Notes: a model not told the origin generated them from the sequence alone. Positions 1 to 9,943 are shown, counted from the first letter of the stretch. The stretch is 64,000 nucleotides of DNA from JABMQB01 sp963666575 (GCA_963666575.2 CAXXYG010000027.1:372001-436000), one strand, 5' to 3'. Made by a program: numbers and translations.

Positions 1-2628
1 GTTTGAATCACCAATTTTAGTAAAATCCATTTTCCCTTCACTGTCCAATTGTTTAATTGGAGCCTCATCGGTAGTACCTTCAGTGCCAGCAGCAATTACA
101 AAACCATCGCTGTTTAAAGTATAATCAGCAGCTGTTCCAGTCATAAACTCTACTTGTTGAGCCAATTCATCCATCGAAGTTAAAAAATGTGCGCCATACA
201 TTACACCAAAGGTTTCGCCTTCACGGATATAAAAAGCTTTGTTTGCTTCTTGTCCTTCAGGACCAGTTTGGTAAGCAGGAATATTTAATTCAGTAATTGT
301 ATTCCGGCTGCGGTCACCAACAATGTTCATGTTCCATGAAAAATCTTTGGTTTTAACCAATTGAGCATTTAAAGCTACTTCAAAAGTATTGGTTTCTAAA
401 GTACCTGCATTTACCCATTGCCTGTTCCATCCATTGGCATACGATGCCTGAGGTGCTTCAAGGAATTGATCGGTTGTAACACCTTTTGCATAAACAGCAC
501 TAAAACTAAACTTTTTAAGGAAATCAATATCTAAACCAACTTCAACTTCACTTGTGTGTGATGGTTTTAAATCTTTATTACCTTTAAATTCTTTAGTTGC
601 TACACCATTATCAACTTCCATAACTTCGTATTGAGCCGAGAACGGTGGACGTTGCCCGGCAGTACCGTAAGCAGCACGTAATTTCATCTCCTGAATGCCA
701 TCAATCTTAAAGTCTTCGGTTATCCTCCAGGCACCTGAAACACGGTAATATGATTGCCATCTTTCATTTTCACCAAACAGCGAAGAACCATCGTAACGGT
801 ACATTCCATCAAAAATATATTTGTCTTTGTAGTCTAAATATAAGATTCCAAATACGTTGTTGGCTACAATCTGTGATTGATATGAAGTAGCAGTGGTATT
901 TCCTTTTATAGCATCAAAACTAGGTACTTTTTTTACCCCAAAATCATATCCTGTTGTAGAAAAACTTTGATATTCTTCATTTTCATACAAATAACTGGCT
1001 TTGGCCCTAACATTTATATCACCTATTCGTTTTGAATAAAACAAGTTTGCCTGAGCTCGTTCTGAGAATGATTTAGAATTATATTTATAATATAATCCTT
1101 CAGAATATAAAAATCCATAAGGTCCGCTACCACGTGTATATGTATCGAATGGTTGAAACTCTGTATTTACACGGGTTGAATTCTCAAATGAATATTCCGC
1201 TTTAAATTTTAAAGCATCTGTAATATCATAGTTTACTGAATAACTACCTAAAAACATATCTCTTTCAAGATTATCAGATTTTTTCCACAAATTGTAAAGT
1301 GGATTTTCAGTTGTTGCCTGCCATGGATCAGGAATAAATGCATAAGGCTGTCCATCAGGGTTTGGAGACAGTAAATTAACATCAGGAGATGTTAATAATA
1401 AATTAAAAAATACTCCACCATTGAATTTGTTATCACCTCCTGGGTAGTTTTGTTTTGCCCTTACAAAAAGGTTACTAGCCGAAACTGATAATTTATCAGA
1501 AATCCGGTGGTCAATGTTCATCCTGTAACTGTTCCTTGAATAACCATCGGTGTCGAATACAATACCACCACTTTTATAATTTTCGAAAGAAGCCAAAAAG
1601 TTTGTATTTCCAGAGTTATTCTGAATACTTATATAATTAGTATAAAAATCGCTTCCGGTATACAATTCTTTCTGATGGTCGCGGTACAAGCCATATGGAT
1701 TATCCATGTAATGGTCACCCTTAAGAGTTGGATTTCCATCGAGGTCTCCATATCCTCCGGTATACCCAGATGGGTAAGTTACACCAGCAAATTTAGTGAA
1801 CGTTTTAGTACTTTGCCAATCATCGGCCAAAACAAACGCATGAGAATCAGCAAGGTCGTAACTATTGGAAACACGATTAACACCGTATTCATTACGGATA
1901 GTTACCAAAGTTTCGTCACTACCAAGGTTTTTACCACGTTTGGTAGTTACAACAACTACACCATTGCCAGCTTGTGACCCGTATAATGCCGATGCAGAAG
2001 CTCCTTTTACAACTTCAATAGACTCAATATCGTCAACGTTTATGTCAGCAAGAGTTCCTTGCATTTGCACTCCATCAACAATAATTAAAGGATTTTGACT
2101 ACCTGAAATTTGAGTAGCACCACGAACAAGTATAGTCGAACTAGAACCAGGTTCACCTGTGGAAGCTGTTACAGTTACACCAGCCATTTTACCCTGAAGA
2201 GCTCCTGCTGCAGATGATGCAGGCACCTCTTTCAAATCCTCTTCACTTACCCTCCCAACAGAGACAGAGAGTTTTTTCCTTGGCGTATCAGAAGACACAC
2301 CCGAAACTACAACTTCATCCAAGCCAAAAATATCTGATTCAAGCGATACTTCAAAAGAAGTTTTTGAATCAATGGCCACTTCTGTGGTTTTAAGCCCAAC
2401 AAAAGATACAACAAGTGTTTTAGCATCTTCCGGAATTTTGAGATTAAATTCACCGTCAATATTGGTAACGGTACCCAAGGTTGTCCCTGCAAGGAATACA
2501 GAAGCACCCGGAACTGTAGTTCCATCCTCGGCGTTTTTTACAACACCCGAGATGTCTCTAGTTTGCGCGTAAAGCAACTGTCCCCCAATAAAAAAGACAA
2601 CTGCAATTAACAGCATGATTTTTTTCAT
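1..2628 (-). CDS. SusC/RagA-family TonB-linked outer-membrane receptor (C-terminus cut by window edge)
   Basis: The frame is open from an ATG at 2628 to base 1 (876 codons), so the end of the barrel lies outside the window. A signal peptide ends near residue 22 (LLYAQ). Next come a carboxypeptidase-regulatory-like domain (about 25-100), the SusC-type box LDEVVVSG (103-110), and a plug domain with ALQGKMAGV, LIIVDGV and ASALYGSQAGNGVVVVTTKRG-like motifs. The rest is aromatic-rich beta-barrel sequence. These receptors work with a SusD lipoprotein to import glycans or peptides using TonB energy. The SusD gene usually follows the SusC gene, so it is expected beyond the left edge and cannot be checked here. 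The substrate cannot be told from this sequence. A long 5' leader separates it from a good promoter match. Confidence 0.95.
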   Translation of the reverse strand, partial: MKKIMLLIAVVFFIGGQLLYAQTRDISGVVKNAEDGTTVPGASVFLAGTTLGTVTNIDGEFNLKIPEDAKTLVVSFVGLKTTEVAIDSKTSFEVSLESDIFGLDEVVVSGVSSDTPRKKLSVSVGRVSEEDLKEVPASSAAGALQGKMAGVTVTASTGEPGSSSTILVRGATQISGSQNPLIIVDGVQMQGTLADINVDDIESIEVVKGASASALYGSQAGNGVVVVTTKRGKNLGSDETLVTIRNEYGVNRVSNSYDLADSHAFVLADDWQSTKTFTKFAGVTYPSGYTGGYGDLDGNPTLKGDHYMDNPYGLYRDHQKELYTGSDFYTNYISIQNNSGNTNFLASFENYKSGGIVFDTDGYSRNSYRMNIDHRISDKLSVSASNLFVRAKQNYPGGDNKFNGGVFFNLLLTSPDVNLLSPNPDGQPYAFIPDPWQATTENPLYNLWKKSDNLERDMFLGSYSVNYDITDALKFKAEYSFENSTRVNTEFQPFDTYTRGSGPYGFLYSEGLYYKYNSKSFSERAQANLFYSKRIGDINVRAKASYLYENEEYQSFSTTGYDFGVKKVPSFDAIKGNTTATSYQSQIVANNVFGILYLDYKDKYIFDGMYRYDGSSLFGENERWQSYYRVSGAWRITEDFKIDGIQEMKLRAAYGTAGQRPPFSAQYEVMEVDNGVATKEFKGNKDLKPSHTSEVEVGLDIDFLKKFSFSAVYAKGVTTDQFLEAPQASYANGWNRQWVNAGTLETNTFEVALNAQLVKTKDFSWNMNIVGDRSRNTITELNIPAYQTGPEGQEANKAFYIREGETFGVMYGAHFLTSMDELAQQVEFMTGTAADYTLNSDGFVIAAGTEGTTDEAPIKQLDSEGKMDFTKIGDSN

Positions 2629-2694
2629 AGAAATAGTTTTAAATTAGCAATTAAACAGCATCAAATATTAATAATAATAATTTCCCTTTTTTAT

Positions 2695-2716
2695 AGAAGA
2701 TTCCCCCAAATCTTCT
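2695..2716 (-). other. Perfect 8-bp inverted repeat in the leader of the SusC-like gene
   Basis: AGAAGATT at 2695-2702 and AATCTTCT at 2709-2716 flank a six-base loop of mostly C (G on the transcribed strand). It lies between the predicted promoter and the start codon, so it should form a hairpin in the mRNA leader. No T-run follows it on the minus strand, so it does not look like a terminator. I see no gene in the rest of 2629-2956. Confidence 0.45.
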
Positions 2717-2805
2717 TGAAGCGTATTAATAATTATAAGATAACCTCCCTCACTCGTTACAATTCGTAAACAAGATTATACAAATGTTAAAATAATTAAC
2801 ACTTA

Positions 2806-2834
2806 CAAAAATAAAAAAAGATCTTTATTACAAA
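2806..2834 (-). promoter_or_regulatory. Predicted Bacteroidota promoter of the SusC-like gene
   Basis: Read on the minus strand, TTTG (2834-2831) is followed after 17 bases by TATTTTTG (2813-2806), matching the -33 TTTG / -7 TAnnTTTG pattern. Transcription would begin near 2799, giving a leader of about 170 bases. Confidence 0.5.
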
Positions 2835-2956
2835 AGTATATTCTATTATTTTATTCATCGTCGACCATTAATTTTAATACCAGTATGCCTTGAACAACAA
2901 ACAATTACACCCCCCTGTATTTGCCACCAATCATTTCAAATCCAACTCTTTACAAT

Positions 2957-3682
2957 TTAGAATATTTGTTGTAATTGGTCCAATTTTTCAATATAAAATG
3001 TATTTGTTTTAAATTGTGTATTAATTCTAATTTCCTCTGTTTCATGATTTTTATCATGTTTGGGAGAGTAAAAAACCTGATCTATTCCATAATTTAAAGC
3101 ACCTACAACATCAACATCCCATGAATCACCTATCATAATACTCTCTTTTTTCCTCGCATTCGATGAACTTAACGCATATTGAAATATTTCTTTGGCAGGT
3201 TTTGGAGCTTTAATTACTTCTGAAATATAAATATTTTCGAAAAAATGAAGTATTCCTGAATTGGTTAATTTTTTCATTTGTACTTCTTTAAATCCATTTG
3301 TTATTATGCTCAATCGGTAATTTTTAGAATGCAAATAATCCAATATATCTAAGGCACCTTTTTCTAATTCATTGTGCAGTGGCATTTCTTCAAGATAAGC
3401 TTCGTTAAATTTTGCTGAATCCTGATTTTTTATTAAAAAATGGTCAAAAGTATCATCAAACCTTTTAGAAGTCAGCTCTTTTTTTGAAAGGGTTTTATTA
3501 CGATATGCTTCCCATAATACATCATTAACTTTAATATATTTTTCAAAAAAACTGTCAAACTTGATGGAGGTTAAATCGAGGCCAAATTTATTAAACGTTA
3601 TTTTAAGAGCATGATATGAATTTATTTTGAAATTCCACAATGTGTTATCTAAATCAAAAAAAATAAATTTGTATCTCTTCAT
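2957..3682 (-). CDS. HAD hydrolase, YjjG-type noncanonical pyrimidine nucleotidase
   Basis: The protein has 241 residues from the ATG at 3682; a GTG two codons upstream is the alternative start. HAD motif I is FFDLDNTLW (nucleophile D10, acid/base D12), motif II is IITNG, the motif III lysine lies in APKPAKEIF, and motif IV is IGDSWDVDVVGA. Length and motifs, including DNTLW, fit the YjjG/YfnB subfamily, which dephosphorylates noncanonical pyrimidine nucleotides and 5'-nucleotides in the cytosol. All catalytic positions are present. It stands alone between two TonB-receptor loci on the same strand. Another small-phosphate substrate is possible, since HAD specificity is hard to read from sequence. 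Confidence 0.85.
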   Translation of the reverse strand: MKRYKFIFFDLDNTLWNFKINSYHALKITFNKFGLDLTSIKFDSFFEKYIKVNDVLWEAYRNKTLSKKELTSKRFDDTFDHFLIKNQDSAKFNEAYLEEMPLHNELEKGALDILDYLHSKNYRLSIITNGFKEVQMKKLTNSGILHFFENIYISEVIKAPKPAKEIFQYALSSSNARKKESIMIGDSWDVDVVGALNYGIDQVFYSPKHDKNHETEEIRINTQFKTNTFYIEKLDQLQQIF

Positions 3683-3758
3683 AAGCACGCGGAAATAAAT
3701 TAATGCTTTTAAATTTACATAAAAAAATCAGGCATTAATCGAATTGACTTAAATAAAA

Positions 3759-5267
3759 CTAATAACCTATTGAATAAACATTCCCTTTGTAAGTATTAAT
3801 ATCAGGTAAAGGAATATTAGCCTTGAAATTTGAGTTAATAGCTGTAATATAGGCAGCTGCAGCAAAAGCATTTCCCCGGGCATTAAACCGTAGCCCATCG
3901 AGCGAAAAAATACTGTTAGCACCTATTGCTCCTTCAATCGGTACTCCATTTGCATAAATAATTTCATCTGACACAAATTCTCCATGGGCATCAACTTTAG
4001 CTGTTTCTGCAATTTTATGAATTTCAGATTGCATATCAACCACAACTAGCCTTCCTGAATATTGATTAGCTTTTTGATTGATTATTCGATTATAATCAGC
4101 TATTCGTGATTCAATTGCCTCGATTTGAGGCAATGACAAATAATAATTTTCAGTCAACGGAATTATTGAACCATAACCTTCGTTTATTTTTGCCTCTGTG
4201 ACATTTAAAAAAACATATTCACCCTTACTCAGTTGCCTGAATTTTTCCAACGGTTCACCATTGGGATATGCAGCATCGGCCAAATTTTCATCAATAACTA
4301 CTAATGGCTGAGGATGTGGGTTTGAGCCATTGTCAAAAAAATCGATAAACGGCCGCTGATGTTCAGTGTCAGTATTGCGGTTATGTTCGGCTACTGCCAT
4401 GTTAAAGTTCCGGTAACGATTTCGGGCTTGACTAATAGTTTGTGTTAGAAACATAAAATCGTATGTGTGAACGAAAAAAAATGGCAAATCGTTTACTGAT
4501 AGAATATTTGCAATAGCCCCTTTACGTTCAGGATCTTGCATTAAAATATCAAGTGCCGAATTTAACTTTTCACTAAAAATATCAGCTGAAGTAAGACCAT
4601 CGGTTTTTAATGAAGAAGTTACTTCTTCTGAATTGGAATTACCAGTTGCACCATTGATAGCAAAATCAAGAATATCATTCATTCCAATCCACATTGCAAA
4701 AAATGTAGGATTTCGGTTAATAGCATCATCTAACAAATTTGAGTTCCCCGGGGAGGAAGCCATCCGTCCATAAAATGGATTATTCGACAATTCAGGGTCC
4801 TGAACCAAACCAATTCGTAACGATGGAATAGAAAAATTACTCAACTCCTGGATGTTCCCGTTATAATCCGATATTGGTTCTCCTTCGCTTAACATCAATA
4901 TTGGTTTTTCCGATGTTTGTGTTTGATAACTTAGTTCCCATTTCCCAAATATTTTATTAACATCCGACTCGAAAATGTTAAATCCTTTATCGGATAAAAT
5001 ATCAGGCTGATTAAAGCTTATTTCATTCACTTTATTCAATTGATGGGATATAATATTTGGGATAGATGCTTCCTGCCCTTCGGTATATAAAGCACCATCC
5101 ATAACACCGGCAAGATAATCATCGCCCAAAGCAACAAATACTTCGGCATTAATACCTCCCAAAGAATAGTTGTTTAGTTCGTCAGCATCAGGAAAATTAT
5201 ATTCGCATGAAATGGCGGACAATACAATTATTATATAGAAATATATTTTTTTACTCATTTTGCCCAT
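3759..5267 (-). CDS. Surface lipoprotein with SGNH/GDSL fold, catalytic Ser and His replaced
   Basis: The protein has 502 residues. A lipoprotein signal ends at LSAISC (Cys21). Block I reads ALGDDYLAG (48-54) where active relatives have GDS or GNS, so the nucleophile position is Asp50. The following DGALYTEGQ and IPNIISHQ match the Bacteroidota GDSL-lipase-like lipoproteins usually found beside FadL/OmpP1 transporters. Block III is intact (WIGMND, G195-N197). Block V reads DGLRFNARGNAF, with Arg460 at the usual His position. The fold is kept but the triad is broken, so a binding role is more likely than lipase activity. The gene starts one base after the stop of the TonB receptor, so the two are surely co-transcribed. 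Substrate unknown. Confidence 0.8.
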   Translation of the reverse strand: MGKMSKKIYFYIIIVLSAISCEYNFPDADELNNYSLGGINAEVFVALGDDYLAGVMDGALYTEGQEASIPNIISHQLNKVNEISFNQPDILSDKGFNIFESDVNKIFGKWELSYQTQTSEKPILMLSEGEPISDYNGNIQELSNFSIPSLRIGLVQDPELSNNPFYGRMASSPGNSNLLDDAINRNPTFFAMWIGMNDILDFAINGATGNSNSEEVTSSLKTDGLTSADIFSEKLNSALDILMQDPERKGAIANILSVNDLPFFFVHTYDFMFLTQTISQARNRYRNFNMAVAEHNRNTDTEHQRPFIDFFDNGSNPHPQPLVVIDENLADAAYPNGEPLEKFRQLSKGEYVFLNVTEAKINEGYGSIIPLTENYYLSLPQIEAIESRIADYNRIINQKANQYSGRLVVVDMQSEIHKIAETAKVDAHGEFVSDEIIYANGVPIEGAIGANSIFSLDGLRFNARGNAFAAAAYITAINSNFKANIPLPDINTYKGNVYSIGY

Positions 5268-5268
5268 T

Positions 5269-8085
5269 TTAAATATTAAAGATATTATCGATTGTGTACG
5301 ACATATAGTAGAGTATCCCTACATTAGAACCACCAAAAGAATAAGCATATGAATTATTAAAAAAGTTTGATGCCCCAACTTTTAAAATAGCTTTTGGGTT
5401 TTTCAGGTTTAACGAAAACTGGACATCCATTGTACCAACCGGCCTAACATAGCCATTACCAAAAGTGCTTTCCCAATAATACCTGGATTGAAGCCTCCAT
5501 GTTATTTTAAAACCCAGGTTCCTAAATCCCGGATTATTTTCCATCCGGTCCATATGACGGTTCGAAAGTGATAAATTAGACTTAAATCCGGGCGTATTAA
5601 ATCCGGGCGAAACAGGGTCATTAACTGATGTTTTTACTCCAGACAGAGTAAAGTTCCCTGAAATGATTGATCCCATTGGCATTAGCCATTTGTACCCCAT
5701 CGAAAATCCATGAATCCCAACTAACTCTTGAGCATTTACATTAACAAAAAACAATTCGTTTTGACTTGATTTATTTATTTGAGAAGCAGCTGCAATCATA
5801 TTTACTGCAGGGCTCGTACGTGTTTTAACTACTTTTGAAATCCCGATAAAATCTTTATAAACAGAATTATAATATACTGCATCTAAAAACAGGACATCAG
5901 CTATTTTAGTTTTAAAACCAATTTCAAAGGATAGCACTTGCTCGGGTTTTAAATGGTTTATTTCATTTTCGCCTACAATACCTGCCTCAAGAATATCTAA
6001 ATTTTTATACAGTGCCTGATCTGGCCCATATGGATTTGACACATCATTTACATCAACATCGACAGCTGCATTAAATTCATTTACCTTATCGAGGTATATA
6101 CTATTTAATGGCAATTTATAATTCTCCAAAATTTGATGTAATCCACCTAAATAACGGGCTGTACCCAGGTCTTTATTTATGAATTGTTCCTTCACCCCAG
6201 GATTCCTAAAGCCTGTTAGAATTGATGCCCTAAAAATATTGTCTTCATTTATCTCATACATCACAGATACCCTTGGCGATAAATGAGCCTCAAAATTTTC
6301 ACTTTTATCGTATCGTAAGGAAGCTTTAATGGAAAGATGATTATTCAAAAATTTCCTCTGTGCTTCAACAAAAGCACCATATTCATAATAGGTGATATCG
6401 TTACCCAGTGTATCCGGGAAAATTGTCCCTCCCGATTCTAAATCATAGAAACGGTAATTCCCACCAAACTTTACTTTCGTATTACCGGTATATTTATCCA
6501 AATCGAACAGAGCATCAACATTGTGAAGTGAAGAATTATTTTTAATACCCGCACCATACCGAAAATCGGGATTATTTATAATAATTTGTTTTTGTTCTTC
6601 AAATTCTGGAGAGCCTGGAATTAAACGGGACCTGTCGGCATACTCCCTTGCAATTGCAGGATTTCTTGACAAAACTCCAAATTTCCTGTATCCTCCGCTA
6701 AATGCCTGATAAAATTCATGGAACCATTTTTCATCGCTTTTAGCATATTCATTTAAATGCACAGCCAAAAATTTAGCATCGTATGATTTACCTGAGTTTT
6801 GCATTGATGAATAAGCTCTGAATTGAAAATGTGAACCCTGAAGTTCAAATTTCCCCTGGTATATTTTAAAACCAACCAGCGATGTACGGTTATCGCCTGT
6901 ATATGCAGTAGTTACATTACCATAATTACCATGAAGAGTTGCAATTGTATTTTTTCCGATTTTATAATGAACTGACCCACTCAATTTTAAATTTTCGATG
7001 CGGTTATCCATTAAATCTTTATCTTTGTAACCCGACCTTGACACAATCACTTTTTGCCCACGAGGGCCAATCCCCAAATCAGAAGTTACCTCATCTCCAT
7101 ATTTATTTATTGCGTCGTGCCCCGGATCGGGTTCCCATTTTATATTACCCGGACGGATATTAGTTGTGTCATCGGCATACCAATCGCGGCCATGCACATA
7201 GGAAGCATTTAATTTAAATGCAAAACGTTCACCAATTTGTTCCGCTATTCGAATACCACCCTCAAAAATTGATTTCCCTGAAAATTGGAAAGGATAATCG
7301 CTCCCGGGTTTTACATCACTTATTCCTGGCTTAAAATAAATACTGGTTCCCTGATGCCTAAAGGGATCTTTACTCTTCATTAATAAAATGCCATTTAAGG
7401 CATTACCTCCGTATTGAACCTCGGCTGGCCCCGGTAAAAATTCAATAGATTCAACATCCAGTTCACTTAACCCGGCAATATTTCCTATGGGAAAACTCAT
7501 TCCTGGTGCCTGGTTATCCATCCCATCAACAACCTGCACAAACCGCGTATTTTCTGTTGAATTAAATCCTCGGGCATTTACAGTCATAAATTGCATACTT
7601 TGCATCACCACATCAACACCTTTTAAATGGCTAATTGCTTCGTAGAAATTTGACGCTGGAGTTTCGCGGATACTCAGCATATCAAGCATCTCAACCGAAA
7701 CCAATTGTTTCATTGTTTTTTCTTCGACTTCAATTTCTTTGGCTCGCACTACCACCTCACCACTCATAATAGTTAGCTCCGACAAACCAATTTCCAGATT
7801 CGTATTTGTACGTTTTGTAATTTGAAATTCATGTGTTTTGTATCCAATCATCGATAATTGCACCTTGCATGGAATATTTACATTGGCGCGTAGCCAAAAC
7901 CTTCCTTTCCTGTCAGAGGCAGTGCCATATGAAGTCCCCTTAATTACTACATTCACACCAACAAGGGGTTCTTTATTTAATTCATCTAAAACTTTTCCGG
8001 AAATTTCAACTTGCGCAAACAGTTCACTAAATACCAAAGTAAATAGCAATGAAAAAACAGCAAAAACAAATGTTTTTTTAATCAT
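5269..8085 (-). CDS. TonB-dependent outer-membrane receptor with carboxypeptidase-regulatory-like N-terminus
   Basis: The protein has 938 residues and a signal peptide ending near LFAQ (residue 25). A CarboxypepD-regulatory-like domain (about 27-105: ISGKVLDELNKEPLVGVNV, IKGTSYGTASD) precedes the plug domain (ARGFNSTENTRFVQVVDGMD; LPGPAEVQYGGNALNGILLMKSK). The remainder is a long TonB-receptor barrel with many aromatic beta-strands. It is not the SusC type, since it lacks the LDEVVVSG box, and no SusD follows. Its operon partner is instead the SGNH-fold lipoprotein one base downstream. This suggests a dedicated importer whose lipoprotein lid is not SusD-like. The ligand is unknown; nothing nearby points to a siderophore or vitamin B12. 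Confidence 0.93.
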   Translation of the reverse strand: MIKKTFVFAVFSLLFTLVFSELFAQVEISGKVLDELNKEPLVGVNVVIKGTSYGTASDRKGRFWLRANVNIPCKVQLSMIGYKTHEFQITKRTNTNLEIGLSELTIMSGEVVVRAKEIEVEEKTMKQLVSVEMLDMLSIRETPASNFYEAISHLKGVDVVMQSMQFMTVNARGFNSTENTRFVQVVDGMDNQAPGMSFPIGNIAGLSELDVESIEFLPGPAEVQYGGNALNGILLMKSKDPFRHQGTSIYFKPGISDVKPGSDYPFQFSGKSIFEGGIRIAEQIGERFAFKLNASYVHGRDWYADDTTNIRPGNIKWEPDPGHDAINKYGDEVTSDLGIGPRGQKVIVSRSGYKDKDLMDNRIENLKLSGSVHYKIGKNTIATLHGNYGNVTTAYTGDNRTSLVGFKIYQGKFELQGSHFQFRAYSSMQNSGKSYDAKFLAVHLNEYAKSDEKWFHEFYQAFSGGYRKFGVLSRNPAIAREYADRSRLIPGSPEFEEQKQIIINNPDFRYGAGIKNNSSLHNVDALFDLDKYTGNTKVKFGGNYRFYDLESGGTIFPDTLGNDITYYEYGAFVEAQRKFLNNHLSIKASLRYDKSENFEAHLSPRVSVMYEINEDNIFRASILTGFRNPGVKEQFINKDLGTARYLGGLHQILENYKLPLNSIYLDKVNEFNAAVDVDVNDVSNPYGPDQALYKNLDILEAGIVGENEINHLKPEQVLSFEIGFKTKIADVLFLDAVYYNSVYKDFIGISKVVKTRTSPAVNMIAAASQINKSSQNELFFVNVNAQELVGIHGFSMGYKWLMPMGSIISGNFTLSGVKTSVNDPVSPGFNTPGFKSNLSLSNRHMDRMENNPGFRNLGFKITWRLQSRYYWESTFGNGYVRPVGTMDVQFSLNLKNPKAILKVGASNFFNNSYAYSFGGSNVGILYYMSYTIDNIFNI

Positions 8086-8331
8086 TTGAAAAAATTAATA
8101 AATGAAAAGACGCAAATTACACACCATCAATTTATTTAACTCACTAAACATTTATTGTGTAATTTATTCGTATTTTCAATTTTCAGGTGCAAATAAATAC
8201 AAAGAAAACAATTATTCAAACGATAATACTCATATTTATTCAGGTTATTACAATTTCAATAAAGACCGCTAATTTGAACAAACCATAATTTTAAGTCGAA
8301 ACTATTATTATCATTTGTTCAAAACAGAATC

Positions 8332-9033
8332 CTATGATGATTTGGGTTCTTTTTTATTTTTCCCTTCAACCACAATAACTATTTCACCTTTTATGGTACC
8401 TTTTTCAAAATGAGTAATTGCTTCGCTTAAAGTTCCCAAATACACTTCTTCATAGAGCTTTGACAACTCGCGGCAAACACAGCAATTCCGGTCTTCTTCC
8501 CAAAACTCAAATAATTGAGTTAATGTTTTAATAAGCCTGTAGGGCGATTCATAAAAAACAATGGTTCGCGGTTCCTCCTTTAATGCAGTAATTTGTTTCT
8601 GCCTCCCTTTTTTCTGTGGTAAAAAACCTTCGAATACAAACTTTTCAGATGGAAGGCCTGAAACTGCCAGTGCCGGGATTAGGGCTGTAGCACCTGGTAA
8701 GCATTCAACTTTAATGTTTTGGTTATGGCATTCTCTTACCAATAAAAATCCCGGGTCAGAAATCCCGGGTGTTCCGGCATCGGAAATCAGAGCCAGGTTT
8801 TCGCCGACAACTAATTTATCAATTATGTTTTTTAATATTTTGTGTTCGTTAAATTTATGGAATGAAACCAACCGGTTTCCAATTTCAAAATGAGATAACA
8901 ATTTTGAAGAGGTACGGGTATCTTCTGCTAATATTAAATCAACTTCCTTTAGGATTCGTATTCCTCTCAAAGTCATGTCTTCAAGGTTCCCGATAGGTGT
9001 TGGCACCAAATATAATATTCCGGATTTATTCAT
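8332..9033 (-). CDS. rsmI: 16S rRNA (cytidine(1402)-2'-O)-methyltransferase RsmI
   Basis: The product has 233 residues from the ATG at 9033, which overlaps the stop of the preceding gene; a TTG six bases upstream is less likely. Signatures of the tetrapyrrole-methylase-fold RsmI family are clear: LVPTPIGNLEDMTLR at the N-terminus, AEDTRTSSKLL, ISDAGTPGISDPGF and GFLPQKKGRQ. The enzyme 2'-O-methylates C1402 in the ribosomal P site using SAM. It is co-directional with the upstream acidic hypothetical and overlaps it by eight bases, so the two are probably translationally coupled. A 246-base non-coding gap (8086-8331) separates it from the TonB receptor; I saw no clear promoter or terminator in that gap. 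Confidence 0.95.
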   Translation of the reverse strand: MNKSGILYLVPTPIGNLEDMTLRGIRILKEVDLILAEDTRTSSKLLSHFEIGNRLVSFHKFNEHKILKNIIDKLVVGENLALISDAGTPGISDPGFLLVRECHNQNIKVECLPGATALIPALAVSGLPSEKFVFEGFLPQKKGRQKQITALKEEPRTIVFYESPYRLIKTLTQLFEFWEEDRNCCVCRELSKLYEEVYLGTLSEAITHFEKGTIKGEIVIVVEGKNKKEPKSS

Positions 9034-9901
9034 TTGCAAAACGCCTTTTAACCAGGTTCACAAATTTTAAGCTCGTGTCGTTTTTTTTCCACTTAAAATT
9101 TTGTTTTAAATATAAAACCGCCTGTTTTATCGAGTCCATTTTATCGAGTTCCTGAATACTATTGTTGTACATATCGGCATTTCCTTCAAACAATTCTCTG
9201 ATGTATAAAAACTTATCATTTATTCCAATTGACGATTTTATACTTTTAACTGGCCTCATTGAGAGTTTGTGTTCCAAATTATCACTTTCTATGAGTAAAT
9301 CATTTACTGATTTTTCTTTGTGAAATTTATCTCCTAAAATCTGCCTTTCCTCCGATACTTCATCTTCGTCCAATTCAACTTCATCTTGCCGGATATCTTC
9401 AGGCTCAATTTCAGGTTCATCTTTTATAATATTAGTTGCCTTTATTTCAGGCTCAACTAATTTATTGTTACCTAAAGGTTCAGGTGTTTTACCCATTTCA
9501 GCTTCAATAACTTGCTCTTCAATTACCTGCGTAGCTGGTTGAGCAACAACTACCTCTTCCTCTTGGGGAATTTCCTGTTCATCTAAACTCGCAATTTCTT
9601 CACTATTTGAATCCACCTTTTTAATTTCATCCTCAACTTTCGTTTCTATGTCCGATGGTGTAGTTTTAATAGCTATTGTTTCATCAATAGATTTTTCAAT
9701 TGATTGACTGGTCTCATTATTTGTTTCATCAATCACATTTTTATGCAAAAGTTCAAGCAATTGTTTGATTCCAGTAGCCCGGGTATGCAAAAAATCTATT
9801 TCTAAAGATTGATACTTTTTAGTATTTTTAATTTCAGAAACCAGATCTTCCAATTCTCTTGCATCTTTTAAAAGAATGTTGATTAGTTTTATATTTTCCA
9901 T
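9026..9901 (-). CDS. Acidic hypothetical protein with disordered centre
   Basis: I do not recognise a named family. The 291-residue protein has a helical N-terminal part (about 1-60, rich in L, E and K, probably coiled coil). A long, very acidic, low-complexity middle (about 60-195, rich in E, D and I) follows. The C-terminal segment (about 205-290) is conserved-looking, with INDKFLYIRELFEGN, LDKMDSIKQAVLYLKQNF and FVNLVKRRF. There is no signal peptide or membrane segment, so it is probably cytosolic. It overlaps rsmI downstream and is divergent from tdk, with 78 bases between their start codons. The architecture of a helical head, acidic linker and helical tail suggests a protein-interaction or scaffold role, but that is only inference. 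Confidence 0.7.
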   Translation of the reverse strand: MENIKLINILLKDARELEDLVSEIKNTKKYQSLEIDFLHTRATGIKQLLELLHKNVIDETNNETSQSIEKSIDETIAIKTTPSDIETKVEDEIKKVDSNSEEIASLDEQEIPQEEEVVVAQPATQVIEEQVIEAEMGKTPEPLGNNKLVEPEIKATNIIKDEPEIEPEDIRQDEVELDEDEVSEERQILGDKFHKEKSVNDLLIESDNLEHKLSMRPVKSIKSSIGINDKFLYIRELFEGNADMYNNSIQELDKMDSIKQAVLYLKQNFKWKKNDTSLKFVNLVKRRFANE

Positions 9902-9935
9902 GACTTTGTCAGGGTTATGTTTACACGGTTATTTT

Positions 9936-9943
9936 TACTTTTG
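9936..9943 (+). promoter_or_regulatory. Predicted -7 element for tdk
   Basis: TACTTTTG matches TAnnTTTG and lies 36 bases before the tdk start codon in the 78-base divergent region. I see no well-spaced -33 TTG, so this is tentative. Confidence 0.35.

Noticed and set aside
1675..2098. Two plus-strand open frames of 77-100 codons
   Set aside because: They lie opposite the SusC-like gene, whose frame has clear domain motifs, so they are shadows.
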